This document shows positions 36,401-44,808 of a stretch of DNA of 64,000 nt, piece by piece. The stretch covers positions 62,001 to 126,000 of the forward strand of contig NZ_LBMW01000002.1 of assembly GCF_026168105.1 (NCBI RefSeq), written 5' to 3'. The stretch's first letter is position 1. Every line of letters starts with the position of its first letter. Under the pieces are notes generated by a model. It was not told where the DNA came from, did not search any database, and worked only from the letters and a program-made list of their open reading frames with translations. A program made the position numbers and the translations under genes. Origin of the DNA: Streptomyces hygroscopicus (GTDB lineage: Bacteria > Actinomycetota > Actinomycetes > Streptomycetales > Streptomycetaceae).

Positions 36401-38126
36401 CATTGGCCTCCTCGACACCCAGGACCTTCAGCGAGTGGAGCATCTCGACGTCGTTTGCGATCAATTCGTGCAGGTACACCGTCGTCTCGTACGGCAGACG
36501 AATGCCGTCGTGTCGGCGAAAAACCGTGCCTTCGGAAGACGAACGGAAGTCACCCCGCTCGGTCAGCAGGAGCCGCGCAGCCCGCGCCTCGGCCACTTGG
36601 AGCTGGTTGCCGGCCTCCACGACCGAGGCTGCAAGGGCCAGTGCGCACTTCGCCCCTTCGACACTGCGGTCGGAGACGAGTGCTTCCAGCCAGTCGCGCA
36701 GCGAGGACGGAGCGACGCCGGCCTGGTCGAGGATGTCCCTTGCCCGGGACCGCCTTTCACGATTTTCCACACTGTGGTGGCACCAGTGCTTGGGACGGCC
36801 CGGGTGGGTTGCCCACTGCTCCAGCCAGGTCGGTGCGAGGTTCTCCGGATGCAGGCGCAGTTCCTTGGGGAGGCGGAGGATTCCGTCCTGGTCCGGCAAT
36901 GAGGGCCTGCGGGCAGCCGCCTGCAGCACCTTCTGGCTCAGCATCTCGTCGCCCCATTGAGAGGCTTCCCGGCCGCGGGCCGTGAGCAGGGTGAGGTAGG
37001 ACGCCGGGTCCTTCTCCTCATACAGCTGAGGGATCGAGTCGACCACGAGCTCCGCCGCCCTGGTCACCAACTCCTCGTTGAAGTCGCTCTTGGTCAGGTT
37101 CTGGCGGTCCTCCGGGGTCTTCCAGGGCGCGTTGAGGATGCCGGTCAGGGTCGTGTCGTAGTTGGTCGGGAAGTAGGCCCAGAAGTTTCCTCGTTTCAGG
37201 CGCAGCGGGACGCCTTTGTCGGGAACCGCCCAGGAGATGGTGACGACAGGCCGATCATGCAGCTCTCCCGCTGTCTGCGCCGCAGTTGGGCTCGGCTCGT
37301 GGTCGACGCTGAAGACGAACCAGCGCTCACTGCTGTGGCGGGCACCGTCGTGCTGCTCCACGACTCGGCGCTGGACGCCTTCCCTCTCCTGCGTGATATC
37401 CCGGCACAGTTCGTGGCCGGCACGAGCGTCCTCAAGAACGAGGCGGTCCATGTGGGGGGAGAAGAGCATGAAATGCGCCGGGAAGTTGACGATGTCCCGC
37501 CCCAGTCTGTCGTCGGCACCGTCGTGCAGGGGGAGCACCACCGTTGTCGACGCCCACGTCATGAGTTCGTCGAGATGCTTGTCGAGCCGACGGTCCGAGT
37601 CCAGGTCCAGCGACTGCGCCATCCGCAGCACCGGGGTGGGGTCCAGCGCCGAGAGGTCGGGGACCGTGTCCCGGATGACCCGGGCCGACCAATCCTTGTC
37701 GAAGCCGAACGAGCCGGTCGTGCTGTAGAAGCGAGGAGTGTCCGACACGCTCAGCACCGACTTGACACCCACCCCGAAGCGTCCGATCTTCCCGGTTCGT
37801 TTCCGGGACACCGCCATGCGCAGGATCGTGTCGGTGCCGGCAGGGGTTATGGGCGTGCCGGTGTTGGCGCAGTAGAGGTGTGTGGCCGTGAGAAGCACGT
37901 GGATCGTGCCCGCGACTCCGGGGCCCCGTTCCATGTTCTCGTCCGCGCCGTTCTGGACGAGTTCGTAGATCTGTCGCTCACCGTAACCCCCTTGGGTGAT
38001 GCGTCGCTCGTTGTTCGCGTGCTCCAGGACGTGGCCCGGGTCGGCTCTGTAGACATTCAGGACCCGCTCTGACAGGTCCTCGACCATCTTTACGACACTG
38101 TTCGTTTCCGGTACAGAAAAGGACAC
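33420..38126 (-). CDS. GHKL (sacsin/HSP90-like) ATPase fused to DEAH SF2 helicase
   Basis: The 1568-residue product joins two machines. Residues 1-180 form a GHKL ATPase of the sacsin N-terminal kind: RQIYELVQNGADE (Glu55, Asn59), YCANTGTPI (87-94, Asn where Asp is usual) and IGRFGVGVKSVLSVSD (115-129). A ~900-residue helical middle has no motif I know. From about 1170 comes an SF2 helicase: LQTPTGSGKTR (Lys1199), VDEAH (1299-1303), GLTATAFRGD, then the C-terminal lobe with VLTNYKVLTQGFDAP and YIQMIGRGLRG. The GTG start at 38126 follows GGGGGA. It is the first gene of the operon and probably the main sensor or motor. Nothing so large is among the usual DISARM subunits. Confidence 0.88.
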   Translation of the reverse strand: MSFSVPETNSVVKMVEDLSERVLNVYRADPGHVLEHANNERRITQGGYGERQIYELVQNGADENMERGPGVAGTIHVLLTATHLYCANTGTPITPAGTDTILRMAVSRKRTGKIGRFGVGVKSVLSVSDTPRFYSTTGSFGFDKDWSARVIRDTVPDLSALDPTPVLRMAQSLDLDSDRRLDKHLDELMTWASTTVVLPLHDGADDRLGRDIVNFPAHFMLFSPHMDRLVLEDARAGHELCRDITQEREGVQRRVVEQHDGARHSSERWFVFSVDHEPSPTAAQTAGELHDRPVVTISWAVPDKGVPLRLKRGNFWAYFPTNYDTTLTGILNAPWKTPEDRQNLTKSDFNEELVTRAAELVVDSIPQLYEEKDPASYLTLLTARGREASQWGDEMLSQKVLQAAARRPSLPDQDGILRLPKELRLHPENLAPTWLEQWATHPGRPKHWCHHSVENRERRSRARDILDQAGVAPSSLRDWLEALVSDRSVEGAKCALALAASVVEAGNQLQVAEARAARLLLTERGDFRSSSEGTVFRRHDGIRLPYETTVYLHELIANDVEMLHSLKVLGVEEANAAGRLRAAVSSGFARYKNNDWEDFWSLARTVERDELVSIVKERYPEPENVLKVHTATGQYRVIRDCILGGPVVPVDGQRDASILVDPVFHAGDAEVLKALGAVDRPATRVNPRPDSWFSDYSNVMYNEFCATLGPNSSRPRASSVSLIGQDPPGPLHLLRELSPEGRAAFARELPDLGIVPDWRCIRTSGQGGDLRVVSPLVWLLRQQGMLGTSLGVRRPTAAVSPELDVDSTLLPVADLSVTYARALELPSNIQDVPAALWAELVQRADSGTDTEFVGRAYAFLARSAPSGTLKHEEHLFRCRVGDDWEVQRNESIAVTFDEAQYDVLLRERVPALLVPTDTDAHFLVDRFRFRIPSDLLVEEIHSVPLAEPVSLTDVFPRLRQVLPRGSAWKLAHCSDLVRIIRGPEGRREQALTETVQGLTVLLCGGHDEKSSLEAVDRLLGLRLGVEGREALLRQQEQDQNDRRLLKVRQETDPATKLLLALGESRLISELPPGLALADAELRGTGIDGMRAAELLLAAHGEDILRVLASALAEAGFDVPQTWTGGSAARSFVRAFGFPESWAGDPQTSGSPSPYETVPGPRKPLELHDYQKTLVRRMYDHLAQGEERRAMLQTPTGSGKTRIAVEAGVRAMRDGLLDRPILWISQSQELAEQAIETWAYVWQTEGTDKPLRITRLWGGMPDAVPVPDGPQVVVALDDTAVLRLPKEDYAWLRDCALVIVDEAHFAVPKTYTRILDALGIDQYRTSRHLVGLTATAFRGDSDDETRTLASRFGHKRLDFGVFQDDDAYRHLQSLEVLAEVEHEELLGGSYALDPKQVAEMQSTHAMALPADVVRRLAQDVPRTRRIVDRIEELPPDWPVLVFATSVEHAQVLAALLQDRGITAASIDGRTPPSIRRRRIAAFKENRIRVLTNYKVLTQGFDAPAVRAVVVARPTFSPNTYIQMIGRGLRGKLNGGKGSCLILNVADNIENFGRGLAYTRMEHLWHRRTP

Positions 38127-38965
38127 GACAGAACATCCCCCAGATTGCTTCGAAAGAAAGCAGTCTTCAGTACAGGCAATGAGATCTTCGACCGAAGGCC
38201 TGATCGAAAAAATGATTTTCAGTCGTTGATGTGGCGACTTGAAGGCATGGCGCGGCTCGACATGCTTGACGACTCCCCCGGTCTATGAGATCCGCGGCGA
38301 ATGCGCCGGGTCCAAGGGTCGCATCTTAACGAAGCCCCTCAATTCGACGCAAGAACTTTCGGCGACGGATTACATGCATCTGAGAATGAGCTTGCAACGG
38401 GTTGAGCCTCCGCGAAGTTGCGCAGTTTCTGGCAACTATTCCTAATAGTCGCGTTTGGTTCTGCTTGCACTCCTTCTGCCTAGGTGGAAGGTATGCGCGT
38501 TGCGTGGCGATCGTGGGCAGCAGGGGGATTCTTCCCATTTTTGATGTAGATGTTCGTTGCCGTATCACAGATCTCTCGTTGGTTGGTAGTCGAGTTGTGT
38601 CGACGGACTTTCGGCTACATGCTGGGGCAGCCAGGACGGGTAGCTCTCGGGTTGTCGTGGGATGAGATGAGGGGGTGATCTTGAGAAGGCTCCATTGCGT
38701 GTCGGAGGGAACTGTCGTGGTTGGCTCGTTCGTGGTTGAGCGGGAAAATCGGCGGGGCGGAAAATGTACTCCCGAGATCCACCACCCTTACTCGTGGCGC
38801 GACAGTCTTTTGTGCTTTCTCGCATCCCTTAGATCCCGGATCAGGTCCCGCCGAACATGTCGTGCTGTGCGCCGGTTCTCGTATTTTTTCGCGGATGTCA
38901 CGGTGAACGCATTGCTTGTCAATTCTTAACTGCACCACTCAACCGGTATGAAGGATGGAGATGCC
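38127..38965. other. AT-richer gene-free region upstream of the DISARM-like operon
   Basis: No convincing gene is present in either direction over 839 bp, and the composition is visibly less GC-rich than its surroundings. It must hold the promoter of the minus-strand operon. A loose 22-bp dyad (38187-38208, TTCGACCGAAGG...GATCGAA) lies about 60 bp upstream of the GTG start and could be an operator. I could not assign -35/-10 boxes. Confidence 0.45.
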
Positions 38966-39175
38966 ATGACGCACGACAACGGTGCCGTAACGGCGTTGGC
39001 TTTTGCCCTGTTTGTCTTGGTGGCGGTACTGGTCGCGGTCGCAGCTGGCTATCTGGCTCGCCGGGACAGCGCCTCCTACCCCGCTGCACTGAGTCGGTCG
39101 GCGAAGGCGTTCGCGGCCACACTTACGTTGATGGCCGTCGTGACAGGGGCTCTGGTTGCGCTGAGAGGTCAGTAG
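38966..39175 (+). CDS. Small two-segment membrane protein of integrative elements
   Basis: The 69-residue product is almost entirely two hydrophobic helices (ALAFALFVLVAVLVAVAAGY and FAATLTLMAVVTGALVAL) joined by a short basic loop (LARRDSASYPAALSRSAKA). Similar small membrane proteins are encoded in many Streptomyces integrative plasmids and islands. Their function is unknown. GGAG seven bases before ATG 38966 fixes the start over an in-frame ATG at 38948. It is the only gene on the plus strand at the right end of the island. Confidence 0.7.
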   Translation: MTHDNGAVTALAFALFVLVAVLVAVAAGYLARRDSASYPAALSRSAKAFAATLTLMAVVTGALVALRGQ

Positions 39176-39730
39176 CCCAGGCTGATGCGCGCATCGCCCG
39201 GAGTTCTTGATCGAGCGGGACTCGCGGCGTCCGCGCCCGCTGGCCCGAGGCCGGTGTGATGGACGGCGATGTCCCGCCACGGCAGGCCGTGAGCTGACTG
39301 TGGGCGGTGGGCTGATGGGTCTCGACCAGCCAGGAGGTGTTCGCTTCGGCCGAGTTCCAGGGCGTCGAAGGCGACCGCGGCGTCGGGTAGGTCCAGCGGC
39401 GCCGAGACGACACCGGTGCGGGCTCGTAACCGCTGGTCGGGTTGCTCCGAGGCGGGGAGCTCCCAGGGACTTTTCAGGGACATTCCGCTGAGTAAGCAGG
39501 AAAGAGACCGACAGCTTCGAAAGGAGCAAGGGCCCAGTTCAGGGGCGGTTTGCTGTCAGTCGAACCCGCTCGCCGGGCCGCGTCCCCCTGTCGTCCGCCC
39601 GGGCTGGGTGAGGGCGCGCGGACGAGGACCTGACGGTCGCCTCGGAGGCGCCGGCCGCGGCACCCGAGTGAGCGCTGTTCCGGGTGAACTCGCCCTGGAA
39701 CAGCACCACTTGGCGGCGTCGCCGCGCTCG
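39176..39730. other. Right-end region of the island, no recognised gene
   Basis: These 555 bp hold the right arm-type motif and a small GC-rich dyad (GGCGGCGTCGCCGC, 39713-39726) just past the hbd stop that might act as a weak replacement terminator. Broken minus-strand frames around 39200-39440 look faintly protein-like, but I cannot identify them. Confidence 0.45.
39462..39485 (+). repeat. Arm-type motif, right end
   Basis: CCCAGGGACTTTTCAGGGAC plus ATTC matches the left-end copy (9181-9204) at 23 of 24 positions and in the same orientation. It lies 252 bp inside the right attachment repeat. Confidence 0.65.
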
Positions 39731-40588
39731 TCAGTACGTGTAGAAGCCCGAGCCCGTCTTCCGGCCGAGCCGGCCCGCCTCAACCATGCGTTGCAGCAGC
39801 GGAGGAGCCGCGTACAGGGGCTCCTTGTACTCCTCGTACATCGAGTTGGCGATCGAGACGATGGTGTCCAGGCCGATCAGGTCCGCGAGCTTCAGCGGGC
39901 CCATCGGGTGGGCGCAACCCATCTCCATGCCGTTGTCGATGTCCTCGCGGCCCGCGATGCCCGACTCGAACATACGGATAGCGGAGAGCAGATAGGGCAC
40001 CAGCAGCGCGTTGACCACGAAGCCGGAACGGTCCTGGGCGCGGATCGCGTGCTTGCCGAGGGCCTTCTCGGCGAACAGCTGGGCCCGGCCGAGGGTGCCC
40101 TCGGAGGTGGTGAGGGCCGGGATCAGCTCGACGAGCTTCTGCACCGGAGCCGGGTTGAAGAAGTGGATGCCGACCACGTGGTCCGGCCGCGAGGTGGCGA
40201 CCGCGAGCTTCACCAGGGGGATCGAGGAGGTGTTGGACGCGAGGATGGCGTCCGGGCGGGTCACCACCTGGTCGAGCACCTGGAAGATCTCGGTCTTCAC
40301 CTGCTCGTTCTCGACGACCGCCTCGATCACCAGGTCGCGGTCCGCGAACTCGCCGAGGTCGGTGGTGAAGGTGAGGCGCCCCTGCGTCGCCTCCCGCTCC
40401 TCCTCGGAGATCTTGCCGCGCTCGGCCGCCTTGGACAGGGAGGTGAACAGACGGGTCCTGCCGATCTCCAGGGCCTCGCCGGTGGTCTCGGCGACCTTCA
40501 CGTCCAGCCCGGCGCGGGCGCACACCTCGGCGATGCCCGCTCCCATCTGGCCGCAGCCCACCACTCCGACGCGTTCGATGTCGGTCAC
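39731..40588 (-). CDS. hbd: 3-hydroxybutyryl-CoA (3-hydroxyacyl-CoA) dehydrogenase
   Basis: The 285-residue enzyme oxidises 3-hydroxybutyryl-CoA with NAD(P). The Rossmann motif VGVVGCGQMGAG is at residues 7-18. The catalytic region follows with SNTSSIPLVKLA, then HFFNPAPVQKLVELI (catalytic His with Asn-Pro), and the C-terminal dimerisation domain with GFVVNALLVPYL and MGPLKLADLIGLD. The GTG start at 40588 has AAGGGGA upstream; a longer in-frame start near MISEGDD lacks a ribosome site. Its last ~35 codons come from the integrated island, which restores the enzyme apart from one lost C-terminal Ser. The original terminator is now 30 kb away. Confidence 0.95.
   Translation of the reverse strand: MTDIERVGVVGCGQMGAGIAEVCARAGLDVKVAETTGEALEIGRTRLFTSLSKAAERGKISEEEREATQGRLTFTTDLGEFADRDLVIEAVVENEQVKTEIFQVLDQVVTRPDAILASNTSSIPLVKLAVATSRPDHVVGIHFFNPAPVQKLVELIPALTTSEGTLGRAQLFAEKALGKHAIRAQDRSGFVVNALLVPYLLSAIRMFESGIAGREDIDNGMEMGCAHPMGPLKLADLIGLDTIVSIANSMYEEYKEPLYAAPPLLQRMVEAGRLGRKTGSGFYTY
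39738..39837. other. Right attachment repeat (attR)
   Basis: These 100 bp are identical to 9012-9111 and form codons near the 3' end of the intact hbd gene. The bases to the left (39731-39737) differ from the left copy and provide a new stop one codon earlier. Confidence 0.92.
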
Positions 40589-40809
40589 ATCGTCCCCTTC
40601 GCTGATCATCGGGCCTGGTGAGGGGTCCCCTGGTTCACGCCGGCTCGCGGCACGACGAGACGCCCTCCGGCAGGTCCCCCGTGGTTCGGTGCCTGCTCCG
40701 TTCGTGCACGTTACCTCCGAGGCACCGATGATCGATCGTCCGGGTCCGGCATGCTGTGCCGGGACACGATCCGTGACCGGGCGGATCCGCAGCGTATGGG
40801 GATGAGTGC

Positions 40810-42072
40810 ATGGGACGAATGTCACGCCGGGCGTTCACGGTGGCCGCGCTCACGACGCTGGTGGCGGCGGGCGACGCCGCCGCCGCGCCGCGGCGCACGG
40901 CGACAGCGGGGAGGGCTCCGGCGCCCGGCGGGATGCCCGCCGCCTCGGGCGAGATGCGGGGCATGTGGCTGGCGACCATGGGCAATCGCGACTGGCCCTC
41001 CCGCTCCGGGCTGACGGGCTCCGTGCAGCGTGCCGAGCTGCGCGCCCTGCTCGACACCGCGGTACGGCACGGGCTGAACACCGTCTTCTTCCAGGTGCGG
41101 CCCTCGGCCGACGCGCTGTGGCCCTCGCCGTACGAACCCTGGTCCCGCTACCTCACCGGCACTCAGGGGACGGACCCGGGCTGGGACCCGCTGGGCACGG
41201 CCCTCGAGGAGGCGCATGCGCGGGGACTGCAGCTGCACGCCTGGTTCAACCCCTACCGGGTCGCCCCCCACACCGACCTGAGTCGGCTCGCGGTCTCGCA
41301 TCCCGCCCGCACGCACCCCGACTGGATCGTGGCCTACGGCGGTGGCCTGTACTACAACCCCGGACTGCCGCAGGTCCGCGCCTTCGTCGAGGAGGCGATC
41401 CTGGATGCCGTACGCCGCTATCCGGTCGACGGCGTCCATTTCGACGACTACTTCTACCCGTATCCCGTGGCGAGCCAGGCCTTCGACGACGACGCGGCGT
41501 ACCAGGCCCATGGCCGGGGCTTCCCGGACCGGGCCGCCTGGCGCCGCAACAACATCGATCTCCTGGTACGGGAGACTGCGGCCCGAGTCAGAGAACTCCG
41601 GCCCGCCGCCCGGTTCGGGATCAGCCCCTTCGCGGTGTGGCGCAACGCCCAGACCGACGTGCGGGGTTCGGCGACCCGAGCGGGAGTACAGACGTACGAC
41701 GACCTCTACGCGGACACCAGGAAATGGGTGAGATCCGGCTGGCTGGACTACATCTGCCCCCAGCTGTACTGGAACATCGGCTTCGCCGACGCCGACTACG
41801 CGCAACTCGTGCCCTGGTGGGCGCAGGTCGTCCAGGGCACGCAGGCGCAGCTGTACCTCGGGGAGGCGCTGTACAAGGCCGGTGCCGCGGCGCAGCCCGC
41901 CGCCTGGCAGGACCCTGCGGAACTCTCGCGGCACCTCACGTTCGCCCGGCGCTACCCGCAGGTGCGCGGGCATGTCTTCTTCGCCGCCCGGGACGTGGCG
42001 GCGGACCCCGTCGGCGCGATGGCGCGGGTGGTCGCCGACCACTATCAGCGGCCGGCGAAGCCCCCGCGCTGA
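40810..42072 (+). CDS. Tat-exported glycoside-hydrolase-like protein (GHL10/DUF187 family)
   Basis: The 420-residue protein begins with a twin-arginine signal (RMSRRAFTVAALTTLVAAGD, cut near AAAAP) and continues as a TIM-barrel glycosyl-hydrolase-like 10 domain: GEMRGMWLATMGNRDWPSR, NTVFFQVRPSADALWPS, HAWFNPYRVAPHT, VDGVHFDDYFYPYP (with the acidic pair typical of the active site) and LDYICPQLYWNI. Family members act on cell-wall or extracellular polysaccharides, though no substrate is proven for most. ATG 40810 is used. The gene stands alone and is divergent from hbd with about 220 bp between them. Confidence 0.92.
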   Translation: MGRMSRRAFTVAALTTLVAAGDAAAAPRRTATAGRAPAPGGMPAASGEMRGMWLATMGNRDWPSRSGLTGSVQRAELRALLDTAVRHGLNTVFFQVRPSADALWPSPYEPWSRYLTGTQGTDPGWDPLGTALEEAHARGLQLHAWFNPYRVAPHTDLSRLAVSHPARTHPDWIVAYGGGLYYNPGLPQVRAFVEEAILDAVRRYPVDGVHFDDYFYPYPVASQAFDDDAAYQAHGRGFPDRAAWRRNNIDLLVRETAARVRELRPAARFGISPFAVWRNAQTDVRGSATRAGVQTYDDLYADTRKWVRSGWLDYICPQLYWNIGFADADYAQLVPWWAQVVQGTQAQLYLGEALYKAGAAAQPAAWQDPAELSRHLTFARRYPQVRGHVFFAARDVAADPVGAMARVVADHYQRPAKPPR

Positions 42073-42077
42073 ACCCC

Positions 42078-42281
42078 TCAGCCGATCTGTCGGCTCATGT
42101 CCTTGTGACGGATCTCCGAGTCCGGGCCCGGGCAGCACACCGCCTCTTGCCCGTCCTGGAAGCGGACGCGGTACGGAGGGGTGCCTTCCGCGCCCATCAC
42201 CTCGACGATCTCGGCGACCTTGTCGTGCTGCCCGACGACCCTGCCGTGCTGCACCAGCTTGTCGCCCACGGTTGCGTGCAT
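42078..42281 (-). CDS. DUF1918 small protein
   Basis: The 67-residue protein matches DUF1918: HATVGDKLVQHGRVVGQHDK, then AEIVEVMGAEGTPPYRVRFQ and a C-terminal DSEIRHK. The predicted fold is an SH3-like barrel. GAGGAGG precedes ATG 42281 at ideal spacing. The family is confined mainly to actinobacteria and of unknown role. It ends 6 bp from the stop of the convergent hydrolase gene. Confidence 0.9.
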   Translation of the reverse strand: MHATVGDKLVQHGRVVGQHDKVAEIVEVMGAEGTPPYRVRFQDGQEAVCCPGPDSEIRHKDMSRQIG

Positions 42282-42377
42282 CTGATGGGCCTCCTCGTCA
42301 CGTGCGGGTGTATCGGTCCGAGGCCGCGGGTCCACGGCCGGGACGCCGGTCGACCCGGTCCGCGCGCGCCGCCCCGA

Positions 42378-43365
<988 letters not shown>

Positions 43366-43367
<2 letters not shown>

Positions 43368-44808
43368 GCAAGAGCGTAGCAGTGTGGGTGAACTCGCGAA
43401 CCGGCTGCGAGTGGAGTTGAAGCGCTACTCGCCCGGAGAGAAGCTGCCGTCGAGCCGGGCGCTCGTCGAGCGGTTCCGGGTCAGTCCGGTGACCGTGTCA
43501 CGGGCCCTGGGGCAGTTGGCCGCGGAGGGGCTCGTGGTCACGCGCCCGGGGGCCGGGGCGTTTCGCGCCGAGCCGCGCGCCGCCGCCCCGGCGGTGGGGG
43601 ACACCGCCTGGCAGGAGGTCGCGCTCAGCGCCGACGCCTCCGCCGAACTCGTGCCGCGCAGTGTCGACGCGTCCGGCGTGGTGGTATCGCTGACCGCCCC
43701 GCCCGCCGGGGTCGTCGAGTTCAACGGCGGCTATCTGCATCCGTCGCTGCAACCGGAGCGCGCGATGGGCGCGGCCCTGTCGCGCGCCGGGCGACGGCCC
43801 GGCGTATGGGCGCGCCCGCCCGTCGAGGGGATCGCCGAGCTGCGCGAGTGGTTCGCCCGGAGCATCGGCGGCGCGATCACCGCGGCCGACGTACTGATCA
43901 CGGCGGGCGGCCAGTCCGCGCTGACCACCGCACTGCGAGCACTGGCACCCCCGGGCGCCCCGGTCCTGGTCGAGTCGCCGACCTACCCCGGCATGCTGGC
44001 GATCGCCCGCGCGGCAGGCCTGCGGCCCGTGCCCGTTCCGGTCGACGCGGACGGGGTGAAGCCGGCCCTGCTCGCCGACGCCTTCCGGGCGAGCGGCGCC
44101 CGCGTCTTCGTCTGCCAGCCGCTCTTCCAGAACCCCACCGGTGCGGTCCTCGCGCCCGACCGCCGGCGCGAGGTGCTGCGTATCGCGCGCGACGCCGGAG
44201 CGTTCGTCGTGGAGGACGACTTCGTACGCCGGCTGGTGCACGAGGACGCGGGCCCGCTGCCCCCTCCGCTCGCCGCCGATGATCCGGACGGTGTCGTGGT
44301 CCACGTCTGCTCGCTCACCAAGGCCACCTCGCCCAGCTTCCGGGTGGGCGCCCTGGCTGCCCGCGGTCCGGTCGTGGAGCGCCTGCGCGCCATCCAGATC
44401 GTCGACACCTTCTTTGTGCCCCGCCCCCTGCAGGAGGCCGCGCTCGAACTCGTCGGCTCGCCCGCCTGGCCCCGCCATCTGCGCGCCGTCTCCGCCGAGT
44501 TGAAGCAGCGTCGCGACACGATGACCGCCGCCCTGCGCCTGGTCCTGCCCGAACTCGCCCTGCCGCACGTGCCGTCCGGCGGCTACCACCTCTGGGTGCG
44601 CCTGCCCGAGGGCACCGACGAGACGCTCCTCGTCGCGGGCGCCCTGCGCGCGGGCGTGGCGGTCACTCCGGGCCGCCCCTACTTCAGTGCCGAACCGCCC
44701 GCCGGACACCTGCGGTTGAGCTTCGCGGCCGTCGCGGGGGCGGGGGAGATCGCCGAGGGCGTACGCCGACTGCGTGCCGCCTGCGACGCGGTGCTCGGGC
44801 CGCACTAG
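43366..44808 (+). CDS. MocR/PdxR-type GntR regulator with aminotransferase domain
   Basis: The 480-residue protein has a GntR winged helix at residues 1-68 (LRVELKRYSPGEKLPSSRAL, VSPVTVSRALGQLAAEGLVV). A fold-type I PLP domain follows (VLITAGGQSALTTALRALAP, SPTYPGMLAIARAAGLRPVP, QPLFQNPTGAVLAPDRRREV and SLTKATSPSFRVGALAARGP with the PLP-binding Lys). These regulators sense PLP or amino compounds and usually control a divergent gene, here the EamA carrier. The intergenic space is nil: the two ATG codons overlap, so the operator lies inside the opposite coding regions, where TAGCGCTA (43350 region) and AGCGTAGC are visible. Confidence 0.93.

Larger units (their letters stand above)
9012..39837. 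mobile_element. Integrated genomic (defence) island in the 3' end of hbd
   Basis: The island is bounded by perfect 100-bp direct repeats, has an integrase remnant just inside the left end, and carries arm-type motifs at both ends. Cargo is almost wholly DNA-defence genes: methyltransferases, Vsr, a Z1/GHKL restriction operon, a DISARM-like operon, remnants of two restriction endonucleases, a DUF6602 gene and several transposase fragments. Base composition is uneven, with AT-richer stretches around 22.4-24.1 kb and 38.1-38.9 kb against a very GC-rich background. I see no replication, transfer or phage structural genes, so with its damaged integrase the island is probably immobile unless helped in trans. 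Confidence 0.9.

Noticed and set aside
25148..38126. BREX or Pgl system
   Set aside because: No PglZ, BrxC or PglX-like protein is present; the DrmA and DrmB signatures are specific.
26410..38126. Hidden drmC (phospholipase-D fold) gene
   Set aside because: No HxKxxxxD motif appears in any protein or leftover frame of the operon.
9012..39837. Prophage or conjugative (AICE-type) element
   Set aside because: No capsid, tail, replication or FtsK-type transfer gene was found; only an integrase remnant remains.
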